Assembly (NCBI RefSeq): GCF_037975245.1
Contig: NC_092566.1
Span: forward strand, 6,512,001 to 6,576,000
Direction: 5' to 3'
DNA length: 64,000 nucleotides
Source of the DNA: Apostichopus japonicus
Taxonomy: Eukaryota; Echinodermata; Holothuroidea; Aspidochirotida; Stichopodidae
The position numbers were made by a program, and so were the translations under genes. A model generated the notes under the pieces. The model was not told where the DNA came from and did no database searches. It worked only from the letters and a program-made list of their open reading frames with translations. This document shows, piece after piece, positions 1-13,400 of this stretch (positions within the stretch are counted from its first letter, which is position 1; each line of letters starts with the position of its first letter).

Positions 1-75
1 AGTCTACTTGTCATTCAGCCTCTGAGGAAGAACCTGCTAGGATCAAAACATCGTCCCTCTTACTTTTACACAAGA
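1..75 (+). mobile_element. Penelope-like retroelement fragment with decayed hammerhead-like core (copy A)
   Basis: Cut by the window start. CTGAGGA at 22-28, a hairpin-like AACCTGCTAGGATC, then AAAACATC and the ...CTTACTTTT tail shared with the copies at 51.3 kb and 63.6 kb. Two core positions are mutated, so it is a relic. Confidence 0.55.
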
Positions 76-149
76 TAACAACTTGCCATTATAAAATCCC
101 TGGAAGGGACGGGACTAGTAGTGCTTATATCAGCTCCTTAATATAACAA

Positions 150-745
150 ATGGACATTTATGAGCCTTTTGTAGAAAACAGTTTACCAGACAGCCAAACA
201 ATGTGTGGTGTCTGTTTCCAGAGAATGCACCGTTTAGATTGTGTCAATAGCCAGTGGCATGTCAGGCATATTGTACCATCTCTCCATGGCTGTTGTGTGG
301 TGACCTTTGTATTGAATCACGCTGGATGGTTTCAAGCTATTGATCAATCTTAGAATCTCACATTTACAAAATGAAAAACTGGAATACATTGGTAACCTGT
401 CAAGATTCTTAAACCAATAGGAAAGAGATTACGTCTTATCAAAGTAGAAGCGTGACGTCCAGGAAACTACTACTTGAGCATGAATAGCCCTCCATCTCCC
501 TGTTGGTAGTTTTGACCTAGCATCTGAAGTGGTAATATGTAGCAGTCATTGCCCATAGAATGGGAAAACCCCCAGATTACTCAATCCCTACAGTCTAATG
601 TTAAGTTTGCTATTTTGTCCCAGTGTTGGTCTGTCTGGCTGCTGTAGAGGTGGATGTTACTTTCAATTTTGCAGTATCCAATCTGTTAGAGGTATTTACT
701 AACTTGGTCATGTTTAAAGAGGTATGAAACTACAACTGAAAGAAG
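150..745. other. No gene seen
   Basis: Short open frames only, none with recognisable content. Confidence 0.5.
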
Positions 746-796
746 AATGGAATACTTGAAATATAAAGATAAAAAGACCTGTAAGATTCAAACATT

Positions 797-1193
797 GAGT
801 ACAGGGTTCCTACTGAGTACAGGGTTCTTACTGAGTACAGGATTCTTATTGAGTACAGGGTTCCTACTGAGTACAGGATTCCTACTGGGCACAGGATTCC
901 TACTGAGTACAGAATTCTTACTCAGTACAGGGTTCCTACTGAGTACAGGGTTCCTATTGTGTACAGGATTCTATAAAGTACTGGATTCTTACTGAGTACA
1001 GGATTCTTACTGAGTACTGGATTCTTACTCAGTACAGGTTTCCTACTGAGTACAGGATTCCTATTGTGTACAGGATTCTATAGAGTACTGGATTCTTACT
1101 GAGTACAGGATTCTTATTGAGAACAGGATTCTTACTGAGTACAGGATTCTTACTGAGTACAGGATTCTTGTTGAGTACAGGATTCTTACTAAT
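797..1193 (+). repeat. 18-bp minisatellite
   Basis: About 22 units of consensus GAGTACAGGATTCTTACT, with T/C and A/G variants and a few interrupted units around 970 and 1080. Because the unit is a multiple of three, an STGFLL-repeat reading frame stays open across much of it; nothing suggests it is translated. Confidence 0.92.
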
Positions 1194-1199
1194 TCAGTT

Positions 1200-3718
1200 T
1201 TCATGCAATGCTTTATGCCGTTGTTTGTTTCACAGGTCTACACTACCCTTGACGAGACTGCTTGAATCCGTTGCAACACTCTGTGTCTTCCATGCTCCGC
1301 CAGATGTCTTCAGAAAGGCTGCTCTTCATATTGCAATATTCTTGCTCTAAAAATACGCATACCTGTTTAGTCATTTTAATGTTGGTAGACATGATAAAAT
1401 GGTGAGTTTTATAATTTAAAAAAATCAATAAAAACATTTGGGCTTTCTTAAAATGAATTTGTTATTGTAGGGATACATTTTCCTTTCATTCTTTCTGTGT
1501 TCTTCTAGGGCTTGTTGTATTTAATATGTTTTCCACAAAGAAAGAATTAATTTACATTCCTTCAAGTGAGAGCGAGTCAAATTATTGTATATATATATGT
1601 ATTCTCTCTTGGAGCTTTGGAAGAAGAGTTGTAACGGTAACGATACTGAAATGTTTCAAACTTAGAGCTGATTTTATAGGGATATTAGACTATTAAAATA
1701 CCTTCATTGCAGCATTTCTTTAATCAGCAAACCCTTGATTAACCGATTTCCACCACCAACCAGACGCAGGGTCCTTTGTGGCATGCGTCCCTTCATATTT
1801 TCCAAAATTCCGTTTTGTAGTAGTAAAAAACAATTTATTATTAGTTTGGTCTCATGGACAAAGTCGTTATTTCTTATTTTATTTTTTTTTACCAAGAAAT
1901 CCCTAGTGAGTAGTCTTCTTTCCCATTTCCACCACCCCAAAAATTTGCCGTAGAATATTTGGCAATTTTAGATTTCCAACCATTTTGCTATCTGGGTGTC
2001 TTTTTAATTTTTGGCCTGACTTTACATATCCTACCGTGAACTTTCTCACAATACTTAAATACTTAAACCAACTATTAATGTACTAAGGAACAACAGGAAG
2101 TGGTTGAACTTTATTGCTCTCTGTAGCACTTGTTCAGGTGATAAAATAAACTTTGAAATTGATAAAAGTCCATAAGTTGATTGGATGGGGGGGAGGGTGG
2201 ATTTCAACATACTTGACCCTTTTCTAAGTCTGTGTAAACAACCTTGGGGTCAAAGGAATATCTCTATTTTCAGTATTTTTTCTGCAAAATTATAGATGTA
2301 AAGGAATGTGGCATAGGCAGTATGTTGTCAACATATTTCACAGTTGTTAACAGGTTTGATAGCAGAAACGGTTTGCTAGCATAACTAGGTAATTGAAATG
2401 TCTATGCCTTCACAGTGCGTTCATGTGACCATATTCCACGAAGCCAGACTGTTTGGTTCTGTGTATGGAACCAGTTTGGTTTAGTATCCAGAAATGTTAG
2501 AAATATCAGTAATGGTCTGTGGGGTTGTCAAATTTGCTGATAACTCTGGTTCCAACCTCATTTCTGCCAGCAAAGTCAATCCAGTACCTCAGTGAAACAA
2601 TATTGTCCAATCGCTCAAAGCATCAGGGCAATTTCCGGTTATACACCAATTTGTATAGCATATGAAGGTGGGAAATGAGTTCACCTGACAAATAAGGCTG
2701 ATGGAAACTAGTTCTGGGACAAAAGAAAATGTTTAACAACCATGGAAAGCCAATATAGACCAGGGAACTGTCTTGGATAACAACTCCCAGAATAGACTAG
2801 GAGTCATATTAAGCAAAGACAGCAAGCCTCATGGTGTGAAAAGTTGTCAAAAGGGGGAAGAAACTTGTAAATGCCATTAATGTTTTAAAGAGGGGGGGGG
2901 GAGGAATTTCTGTAGACAAATAAAAAACAGATTTACAGAAAGGATGTTTATTTCAGCAGCACTGGTTCATAATTTTTTTTTTCTTTCTTCATCTGTTGTG
3001 CCAAGAGTTAAGGAAACATGTTTACTTTAAAATGCATTGGTTCTGAATATGTAGTAAACGTCTTATGTTTCTTTTATGTTATTTATTAGTTTCTTGCGTT
3101 ATTGCATCATGTTTTTAATTCCCCCCTTTCAAAAGAGCACAGGGGCAGGGACAGATTGACCATTCAGGCAATCGTAGAGGGTCCACTAGCCTTGATAGGC
3201 CATACTTAGCTACATAGAAGTTTTCAAATATTGGTGGAATTCAAGACTGGGCTAAATCTCAACAACTTTCACTTCTCAGTGCAAGGTGGCCTTCACATCT
3301 AATGAAACGCATGGCATAGGGGAGGGGTGAAATGACTATTTTTGCCCCAGGGGCCCCTCAGTCTTCCCCCTGCCCAGAATATAAAGATGTCATTTTCTAT
3401 CATTTTTACTATCTTGCATTCTTTTCTTGATTATTTACATTTGAGATGAGAGATTTGTTTTCACTGAGAAGTCAAATAGATCCATGAAGTTGAAGAGCAA
3501 AATGTCTTTTTTAGATATTTGATATAAACAACTGTGTACATTTTAAGCAGTTTCTACAGAGATGTATCTTGAATTTTGTGAAAAGTTTTTTGTGAAAAGA
3601 ATTTTGTGAAAAGTTCTTGAATAAAAAGTTGTGATTTGATCCTCCTCATCAAATACATTTTGTTGTGTTTCTTTTCAAATTTAGTGTTTTGGTACCACCC
3701 AGAAAGTTGTTTTATAAA
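1200..3718. other. No gene seen; simple-sequence tracts
   Basis: AT-rich, with homopolymer runs (T near 1871 and 2970, G near 2890) and a short GTGAAAAG-type direct repeat at 3576-3620. No frame with recognisable protein features. Confidence 0.5.
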
Positions 3719-3720
3719 TC

Positions 3721-4063
3721 TTAAAGGCATTGAAGACTCGCCCAAACGGCTTGCCGCCCTCTGAAAAAAGTTTTTTTGAAATTTTTTTCTTGTCGCTACA
3801 AAATGCAGACAGTAATGAAACGTGATACCTTGTTATCTTTTATCTGGACCTGAGATGTCCATCGCTGCTATGTACACTGTGTTGTGGGTATTGACCGTAG
3901 CTGTATGTACTGCTTGTACACTAGTGTCTACGATGGTAGCAAGCTGTGTGTGTATTTTCTGGGATTGATGGTGGTGTCTAACACTTCTGTTACACTTCAT
4001 TCGAAACTAGGTCAGATTACCGGCATCAGACGTTTCTTTGTGCGCGAGTCTTCACTCCCTTAA
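3721..4063 (+). mobile_element. TTAA-flanked MITE, copy 1
   Basis: TTAA at both ends; terminal inverted repeats AGGCATTGAAGACTC at the left and GAGTCTTCACTCCC at the right. The interior is closely similar to the copies at 24.2 and 24.9 kb. TTAA target sites are the hallmark of piggyBac-type transposition; there is no transposase inside. Confidence 0.85.
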
Positions 4064-5096
4064 AGTTTGAACTTGATCCAAGTTCAAGATAAGCGACATT
4101 AAAACTACTTTGATAATATAAGAGTTGTAAGTTAGGTCTAGTTCAGGTTTTCTAGATGATGTTCCCCAATAAATTTCTTTGTAAGGAAACTTGCTCTTCA
4201 TTTCCACTACAAATGTTAGATTTGGTCATAGTGAATCGCTCACTTTAACAGCCAATATGGGAATACCATTAGTAAGGTGTATTGTCAGAGGCAACTTATT
4301 AAATAAACTCCTAAATATATTTAAGTGATTTTGCAGTGAATTTCCACAATAATGGTATCAAAACAGGAAAATGTTTGGACAAAAACAATGAATATGGCAT
4401 AACATTTTTTACAAATCCAAGATTTTACTTAAGGTTGCATAAAGACAAAGGTTTTGGAGGCTTTTAAAAGTCGGTCATTATGAATAGAAATACTTCACAC
4501 ATCTTCACTCAACATTTTCTACTAATCTATTGCTTTGGAAAGCTATTTCTCGACCCTAATCGGTGTTAAAAATGTCCAAAACGATTAAGATCAGTAGTTG
4601 ATCAAAGGGTTCGGTCTTGAGGTTAAGATATATTCTTGACAGTGTTTCACTTTAGTTCTTTACCTGAGCCCAGATTAGGTGATTAGATGAAGTTTTAAAT
4701 ATTAAAATAGCTTCATTTGTCTCCCATGAAACCTGCCAGTCATTTTGAATTTTTTCTCTGATGCATATAGTGATATTGGAAAAGTATTGTAACTATTACT
4801 GTGCCGTGCAAATCAAGTCATGAAAACCACTACTGCTGGGATACCCCTCCCTCCCTGACATCCCATATGAACACGATGAATACTGACATGTAACCTACGT
4901 TGACATTATGATGAGCCCCTGCTTATTTTCCCCAAAGATTAGGTCCTTTTTAATTATAATCAAAATAAATTAATATTTATATAGCGCTTGTATTTAGTTT
5001 TAGTTACCATTTGTGTACACTATTATTATCATCGCAAGTGGTGGTCCTTTTGGCGTTCCATAAGATTAAGACAGATATATAAAGAAGGTAAAGCGG

Positions 5097-5183
5097 ACTA
5101 TTAGATAGTAGACATTAGATAGTAGACATTAGATAGTAGACATTAGATAGTAGACATTAGATAGTAGACATTAGATAGTAGAC
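5097..5183 (+). repeat. 14-bp tandem repeat
   Basis: Six near-perfect units of GACATTAGATAGTA. Confidence 0.95.
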
Positions 5184-6265
5184 TCATTTGATTCCCAGCA
5201 AACCTGAGAAAGGTCATTCTGATTTGATGTACTTGAGCAATGCAAACTGAACTCCATCCTATCAAGTTAGATCACACATCCTGACAGACTACATCAACTT
5301 TGACAATACTGTGTTCATGCGAAATCAGTACACTATTGTGTTCACTCAACAACCTTTGACCTGATCGTGTGTAGAATCTTTGACGTTTCCAAGGGACTCA
5401 AGATACTCGCTTGAGGTACACATGTACTCATGATCACATGGTTACAATCTCCCATGTATTTTATAGAGGTCTGGGGTTGAGCATGAATCAAGTTGGTTTG
5501 GTTTTTTTTCTTGTCCAAGCTCTATCGTGGGTGAATGTTCCTTCACCGTTTCCCATATGAATATTAACAAAGAGCATCTGCTTTATTTCACCCAAAATTG
5601 GGTCCTTTTTTAAGGGCAATTGATAGGAAAAGAATCGTGATAAACATAATGGTTAACTAAAACCAGTCACAGCTGTTTTGATAAATTTTCAAAGATATGG
5701 CTTCAACGCCTCACCGGCTACATTCAAGTAAAGAGTGCATTGTTTACGCATAGTTGGCATTAACTCGTCTGTAAAGTTAGATTGTCCTAAATACTGCACG
5801 GTTAATGAACAAAACAAACTTCCTCATTGCTTTATCATACAAACTGAGGAGCCTTTAACATTTGTTGTGGAAATCAGTTTAGACCCAAAGCTATAATACA
5901 TACAATTTGCAGACTTACTTTGAGAAATAGTTGCTAACTTTGCCTTTAATTCTCAGTATTCACCAGAATGCACCATCAGAATATGCTAGAGAGTCAAATA
6001 TTGGTACGTCGCACACGTCACTCAAACATCAGCACATTTAATATTTCACCGCCACAGAATTGAACTACAAACAAGATATTTAATCCTCTTTATTTGAGGA
6101 AAATTTGGAGGGTCAGAACTAAACATAATTGGCAATGTTTGATGCATGAGGCTAAGATTGATGAACTATATTTGCTGACCTAATTCGATCAGCCTTTGCG
6201 TAATACTATAAAAGCAAGAAATAATAGAGAGGCTTATTTTGTGCTCTTTTTGTATTTGTGTGCCA

Positions 6266-6785
6266 CCCTGTACGTAACAAGCTGCTATACACATACAGAC
6301 ATATAATGTACATACCATGAGCAAATAGAGATCAAAGAATTGATGTTTTCAACCCTCCTACTCCACCCCACCCCATCCTCCACCCCACCACATGCCCCAC
6401 CACATGCTCCACCCCATCCTCCACCCCAACCACCCGCCCTGTACATAACAAGCTGCTATACACATATAAACATATAATGTACATACCATGAACACATAGA
6501 GATCAAAGAATTGATGTTTTCAACCCTTCTACTCCACCCCACCCCATCCTCCACCACACCACATGCTCCACCCCACCCCATCCTCCACCACACCACATGC
6601 TCCAACCCACCCCATCCTCCACCCCACCCACCTGCCCTGTACATAACAAGCTGCTATACACATATAGATATATAATGTACATACCAGGAGCAAAGAATTG
6701 ATCCCGCCATGTTTTCAACCCTCCTACTCCACCCCACCCCATCCTCCACCCCCCTACATGCTCCACCCCATCCCCCTCCCCTCCC
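6266..6785. repeat. CCACC-rich VNTR, about three long units
   Basis: Each unit has a unique half (CCTGTACATAACAAGCTGCT through GATGTTTTCAACCCT) followed by a variable number of CCACCCCATCCT-type blocks. Units start near 6266, 6437 and 6640. The minus-strand open frames across it (WGG/GVEDG repeats) are by-products. Confidence 0.88.
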
Positions 6786-7461
6786 CTGAAAGAGACAAGG
6801 ATGCAGAATGATTAAAGGCATATTTGTAATACTTGTCACAGCAAATAATTCAACTATTCCAAATTTATAATAACTATGCATATGATTATATAGTTCAACA
6901 ATATACATATATACATAAAATGAAATTAACATTTATGGATTACAATTGTACCATTAATTTGTTCTAAATATTTCTTTGTTTCTTATGAATAATGTACACA
7001 AGATGAAAAATGGCCAAATATATTACACGTTCAAGGTTACTTGAAAACTGTGGCACTTTCATACAATACTGTTATAAACATTTGATACTTCAAGGGACCT
7101 GCCCTGCTTAAAAAAACAAAACAAAAAAAAACAGCTAAAGGTCATCAGCATGACCCCTATATGTGACAGAAAAGTCAAATAAAAATTCACTCAATTCTCC
7201 TACTTCCGCTATCAGCTTTTGATATTTTTTGAAACTCTTTCCTGCCAGTGGTTTAATCTTCTTATCAAATCTTTCGCTTGATATGAACGTGTTTATATTA
7301 ACTCAAATTATGAAAATTTTTGGCCACAATTTTTTTCCAACAATTTCTTTTCTCTTGTATTATAACAACGACCAATGTGCAAAAGACAAGCATGCATTCT
7401 TCCTCCACATATCGGATACTGGTCCCCAGACTTCTTAGAAACCCTGGATCTGCCAGACGCT

Positions 7462-7599
7462 GAATAATAATAATTAACAGTTCTTATATAGCGCAACTTA
7501 CAATAAAGTCTCGCCGCGCTGTACTTAACCCTGGTCATTGGTAACTTGTAACACCTACACACCAAAGTGTGCACAATTCAAACAATCTCTCCTGGGGCA
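7462..7599 (-). mobile_element. 5'-truncated copy of the tRNA-derived SINE
   Basis: Matches the 3' half of the SINE at 10.1-10.5 kb (ATTAACAGTTCTTATATAGC through CTCCTGGGGCA) and stops there. A short duplication with the motif CCTTTAGTCAAACAAAAA follows at about 7674 and 7796. Confidence 0.8.
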
Positions 7600-10135
7600 T
7601 ATATATAATGTGTCCTCTATTACCGGTAATCAGTTACCGACAATCATATCACCCACATCAGCTAAAATACCTGTTCCTTTAGTCAAACAAAAAAATTCCT
7701 CCTCAATTGCTTTGCCTGAAGAGGAAGTATGTAATATGTCGAAGTATGTCGCAACAATTGATCAAGGCTGAAGCACACTCAATTGTTCCTTAATCCTTTA
7801 GTCAAACAAAAACTTCCTCAATTGCTCTACCTGATAAGAAATTGTGAATTCATAACATTTTACTTTGAAACAGTTGATCACGACTGCAACTGCTGAAGCA
7901 CACTCAAAATATTTGGACCTGAATGTTACTAAGCTCACTGATTTGGAACTGCTTTAAATAATTTAGCAACATAGGCTTGCTTGGTTTGTACAACAGCCTT
8001 AAAATATTACATGTATCAAAACTAATTCTCAAAACCATATCCTGTAACAACATCATCAATCATGGTGAAGCCAGGTTTTTGCATAAATAAGGATTGAATT
8101 GAACTATACACAGCAACATGGTTCAATTTTACACAGTGCTTTTGGAAGTCATGTGCAGTCGCATTGATCTGTTAATATTCAAAAGATACCTGTGCTGCAT
8201 TGTGAGTTCTGACACAAACTGCATAGTTTTAATGATGAATTAAGGTATTAAACAACAACATCATTAACATCATGAAGCTATTCCGATATAATATCTGTGC
8301 AAACAACAAAGCCACCATTTTACAATTTGTCAAATCAACTACTATGTTAACTTGACTGTACTGTATTTAACATCATAAAACCACAGTGAGGCCACCATAA
8401 CTGTATCTACAGACAACAAAATGAGATGCTAATCTTAGATTTAACAAACTTTATGAACGTGTATATTTCACTATTACAAACTGAAATCAAATTTGTCCTC
8501 CACCTTGACACACATGATCTTTAGACTTCATTCAGAGAAGCGAGCCGATGCAATGATATAGAGTAACACATATTCATCAAAACAATTGAGCACAGTTAAT
8601 ATTTACCTTGTCTAGTATAATGTTAAAGGATACCACACAGGAAGTTATTAATATGCAATCACAGATTATGACAATAATTACACTGGCTTATTGGAGATTA
8701 ATGAGTGACATAGTGCTTACCTATCTCCTTACAATCTCAGCAACGTACAGTACAGCTCTGGTACTCTAGTGGAATATGATCGAATCCAGGGTTCAAAATA
8801 TTTATTTTGTGCTTTAGAGTTGTTTTCATTGGAATTTTAATAAATGCTCTTGATTATGTTACTCATTGTCATAAAATTAACATACCATGCTAGTCATATT
8901 AGAAATTAATTGTTCACGATAGAACTCAACAATTTAATCGACCTTACAAAGGAAGGAAAAAAATTGTGCAAAACTTGAACACTTTTTATTTTTCAGGAGA
9001 ATCTTTTAATGGTTTTTTCAATTACAAATTATTTCTATTTCAATTTGTTTTTAGGGGGAAATTAGCAGTTAATCTTTTGAGTGGAAATAGCTAAAATATC
9101 AAATACACTTGTAAATTGTTAAATCGGTTCAAAATTATAACGACCACCATCGACAGTATAGTGTCAAAATCTCGAGTGAAATGTTTGAAATTTTTATGAA
9201 ACTTTATGAAAATTTTATGAAATATTTCTTGACATTTATAAAACTCAATTGAGCTATTACAGATGGTTAAACCATGTTTGATAATAACTGAACGTGTAGG
9301 CAAGAACTTGGTAGGCAAAATGTGACAATTGCCAAAGGAAACATGGGGTACCCTTTGACTGTCTCATAAACAAAAGTAAAAATATAAAACCAGCAGTGGC
9401 TGATGACCATTAGGACAATTATGGTCTTCATCACTATGACAGCTACAAAAATATTTAAAAAATCTTTTACAAAATGTCAACACGTGTAAGTCAACATTAA
9501 TCACGAAACAGTCACACAAGAGGATATGTTTCATTTCAGCAACATTGCACAAGATCTGACCAAGTAAAAGATCTCTGCATTAAATATACATTCTGTGCTT
9601 ATAGCTACTCCTACCAGGATATATAAATGAAACATCTTGGAACCAAGAGCTTGGTGATTCAATCCACAGTTTGGAAATCATAAAAACTGTTCATGAACCT
9701 GTGTCTTTTATCACAATAACAGGCTCACTCGTCACATTAAAACATGTTTCCACTCACTGCAATATTATAAAAAAAAAATTTACTGTTCTTTGGCAAACCA
9801 TAGCAAAATAACAGATTACACTGTGACAAATGAATAAACATGCCCAATAATACATAAATAATTACATCATATTCTACAATTCTGTCCACGCTGTTACGTT
9901 CTGAAATATACAGAGACGTGAGCTAATGAATCTATCTATGCTGTGTAGTTTTCCGCCCGTTCTCCATCTGATAAATGGAGAAAAAAAAGAAGAAATTTGC
10001 TTGACGTTTGAGTTTGCTGGACAATGGGGAGATTAGTTCCGTGATTTCCAGACATTTCAGTTACCGGAGTTTGCAGTATGTGTAACGTTGGATGAGTTAT
10101 ATGCAAAAACAATATTAAAGATGCTGAGACCTGTT
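7600..10135. other. No gene seen
   Basis: AT-rich, with one local duplication at about 7674-7910 (CCTTTAGTCAAACAAAA and GCTGAAGCACACTCAA each occur twice). No coding signal. Confidence 0.5.
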
Positions 10136-10524
10136 ATAATAATAATAATTAACAGTTCTTATATAGCGCAACTTTTACAATAAAGTCTCGCCGCGCTGTA
10201 CTTAAGCCTGGTCATTGGTAAATTGTCACACCTACACACCAAAGTGTGCACAATTCAAACAATCTCTCCTGGGGCACCACAGTGCACCACAGCCACATTT
10301 CCCCCGGGGGACTTCCCATAGGGTGCAGCCACAAACCACGGCCCACGCAACTATATTTACAAGTCACCTCGCAAGTCCCCATTTATACACCTGGGTGAAG
10401 AGAGGCAATGGAGATAAAGTGCCTTGCCCAAGGACACAACACAATGATCTGGCCAGGGCTTGAACCTGTAATCCTTAGATCACAAGTCCACTGCCGCAAC
10501 CACTTGACCACAATACCCTCCTGT
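10136..10524 (-). mobile_element. tRNA-derived SINE, full-length-looking
   Basis: On the minus strand it starts CAGGAGGGTATTG, has an A box TGGTCAAGTGG (10510-10500) and a B box GGTTCAAGCCC (10466-10456) at tRNA-like spacing, then a body containing CCTTGGGCAAGGCACTTTA and CACCCAGGTGTATAAATG (a block found in many metazoan SINEs), and ends in TATATAAGAACTGTTAATTA with an (ATT)n tail. Confidence 0.85.
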
Positions 10525-10659
10525 TTACTCTCATCCCTTGTATACAGTAGGGCAGCCAAGTGGTGATTCCTGACAATGCAATAATGGGTGCCACAATAAC
10601 ACTGCTGTTTTATCAACCATGAATATTCATCAAAAACAGAAGACTTGCTACAAGTCATT

Positions 10660-11316
10660 TTTCTCCCAAGACCATTGAATGTATGGGATTAAAAATGACA
10701 CTCTGCAGACTTGGTTTACTTTAAGGATTACATCAGACAAACATGGCATCCTGGGTAACAATTTTTCTTTATCAAAACTCTATGATTTCTATGAAGTAAT
10801 CATAACAGATGCTTAGACCACGATCGATGTAAACAAACTGATTAAAGCCAGACTGATCAGCAAATTGTCAATTGATACTTGACAGCATGGATTTGGGTCA
10901 GCCATAATTATTCGCGTAACTTCTTTTATCTCTCCACATAATTTCGACACGTACGAAAAATAAACATTTACAAAATGAGCCGAGAAAGTTTTAAGCTGTG
11001 ACAGGTTTTTAACGGGCGAAAAGCAAGATTGCAAAAGTCTTGTGCTCTAGAGGTCACTGTTGCATTTACTCGTTGAAAACAGAAAGGAGTTCAGCTACGA
11101 AAATCTGTTCTGCAAACTCAGCACATCAGTAAATAATGCACTTATGAACACATGTGCGATAGTTTAAACACAATAATGAGCCCACATGTCGTAAAGATAA
11201 CATTTCGATTGAATTGTTTTGTACATTGAATTGTACATTAATCGCAGTCCTTCAGTATAGCTATATACACGCGAGGAAAGAACTTTGGGTTTTAGAACAT
11301 TTACATTTTAAAGATT
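10660..11316. other. Downstream flank of the LRR gene
   Basis: Probable 3'UTR and intergenic DNA. I see no AATAAA close to the stop codon. Confidence 0.4.
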
Positions 11317-13153
11317 TCACATCAATAAGATGGAATAAAAACTGGCGATGGATATGATTGTATAAAAATTAAGGACTGGAACCACCACAACTGCTGACGA
11401 AAAACCGTCCACATTTGCTCTTGGGATACCCCCTGTAGTACTTTTAGGCGCATCCATAGTTGCGCTCTCCTCGGAAGGCGCTGCTGGGCTGGTTAAGTGC
11501 GGGCACGGATCTTCGCTCTTCTTAATCAGCTTCAAGGCCTTCAAATTGTCAAACGAGCAAGGAATATCGATGGCCTCCAACGTACGAAGGCTGTCTGGTA
11601 CACCGGTCACACTCTTCAAATAAAAGTTCCTTTCTAAGTGAAGTGCTTGCAGTCCCTCCGTCTGCCACTCGCTCATGTTGACGTGGGTCAGATTATTACC
11701 GGAGAGGAACAACTTACGTAGACTCTTGACGTTTGCAAATAAGTTTGGAGGTATCTCGGAGAGATTATTATCGGACAAATCGATTTCAGAAATGTTGCCG
11801 AAGGATATATTCCAAATCGACAATTTCGATAGGTTGTTCGATCGCAGGTCCAGCCTGATCAAGTTGTGGAAATGGGAAAACGCCCCGTAATCAATGTGCT
11901 TGATATCGTTACATCCTAAATGTAGGTGCGTCAAATTGCTCAGATTGGCAAAAATATCCTTGATGAAGTAAAGTTTGTTGTTGGAGAGATCAAGCTTTGC
12001 GAGACATTCCATCCCGCTGAAGGTTTCGTTGGTCAAACGAGACAAATGATTTTTGTTCAAATGAAGGCTTGTTAGGTTTTTCATTCCATGAAATGCTCCA
12101 TCTTGAATCTCTTCAATCAGATTTGAGTCTAAGAACAGTCTTATCAAGTTATAGTAATCTGCCATTGAGGCTTTTGAGACACTGCCAATGTAGTTGTCTG
12201 TGAGATGGAGGGACTTTATTGGTTTTCCATTTATCGCTGGGATACTGGTCAAGCCCTGACAAACCAGCTTGCAATGATGAGAGTTACAAACGTTATTACC
12301 TTCATCTGGAACACATGGTGATACTTGCCTGGGACTTTTGTCAGCACAGGGAACAGGGACAGTGTCCAGCGTTTGAATACTCTCTGGTATATTAGTGAGA
12401 GAGGTCAAGTAATGGTTGCTCGTCAGAAACACAGAATGTAGGTTTCCGGCTCGGGGCCAAAGGGACATGTCAATCTCACTCAGGAAGTTTCCGGACAGAG
12501 ACAACCAGCGTAGATTAGTCAGGTGTGAAAGCGACCCGGAAGCGATGTTGTAAAGTTGGTTATCGGACAGGTCAAGTTTACGAAGAGAAGATAACCCGCG
12601 GAAGCTCTGGGCATGAATTGAGCCGTTGGTCAAACTATTTGAGCTCAGATTAAGTGTGGTGAGATTTTGACTATTAGCAAACGCATGGCCCTTGATGACC
12701 TCGATCGCATTATGACTTAAGTTCAGATGTTCCAAGTGAGTCAAATTAGCGAATGGTTCTCCGATTAATTGAAGTACATTGTAGGATATATCAATCGCTT
12801 CAAGATTTTCTGCCCCACGGAAGGCGTCGTCTGACAAGAAAAACAGACAGTTACTACTTAAGTTAAGTGTCTTTAGACTTTCCATATCTTCAAAGGATCC
12901 TTCTTTGATTGTTGCAATCCCGCTGAAATTAAAATACACATACTCCAGATTAGGGTAATTTTGTAGACCTAATCCACTTGGTGTCCTCTCGATGCAGATA
13001 CCGGAGAGGTCGAGGGTTGTCATCTCTCTCGCCTCTTCATATCTGGGCGATGGGTTCTCTTTCACTTGGCATCCTTGGTTGGGGCAGCGTCCGGCCCTGG
13101 TCGTTCCTTGGATAAGAATCAACCAGAGGAACCAATAGAGTACAGTTATTATC
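11317..13153 (-). CDS. Leucine-rich-repeat cell-surface protein, large 3' exon
   Basis: About 611 codons, from a strong acceptor (ggttttacttacag at 13154 upward) to a TGA at 11317-11319. It opens with a hydrophobic stretch (ITVLYWFLWLILIQG) that looks like a signal peptide, then a Cys pair (CPNQGC), about eight LRRs, a Cys-bounded link (around residues 250-320), about seven more LRRs, a second Cys-bounded cap, a Thr/Ser/Pro-rich stalk and a C-terminal hydrophobic segment (VVVVPVLNFYTIISIASFY) with almost nothing after it. That suggests a GPI signal, or a single membrane anchor without a tail. The initiator Met must lie in an upstream exon that I did not find: the frame needs two preceding bases and has no early Met. 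The open frame also runs back through the (TA)n repeat, which I take to be intron. Likely a secreted or membrane LRR recognition or adhesion protein; partner unknown. Confidence 0.88.
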
Positions 13154-13194
13154 CTGTAAGTAAAACCAAGAAAGAGATGTATATAAGTATATTT

Positions 13195-13265
<71 letters not shown>

Positions 13266-13400
13266 GAAAACGTAATGAGTTGGAAAATTTAGAACAGTGA
13301 AAAAACTTCCAGCCTCCACCGGGATTCATACATATAAATATATATATATATATATATCTATATATATCTATACATATATATATATAATTATTATTATTAC
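13195..13400. repeat. (TA)n microsatellites
   Basis: A pure TA run at 13197-13262 and a second, interrupted TA/TATC run at 13337-13386, both just upstream of the LRR exon's acceptor and so in its last intron. Confidence 0.95.

Larger units (their letters stand above)
4064..7440. other. No gene; several repeats
   Basis: Holds the 14-bp array and the CCACC VNTR listed separately. Two related stretches near 4862-4955 and 5548-5612 (both starting CCCATATGAA and running into GGTCCTTTTT) look like a diverged duplication. TTTATATAGCGCTTG near 4975 resembles retroposon tails. Confidence 0.5.

Noticed and set aside
6456-6932. Trp/Gly-rich proteins at the CCACC VNTR
   Set aside because: Translation of a simple C/A-rich repeat in overlapping frames.
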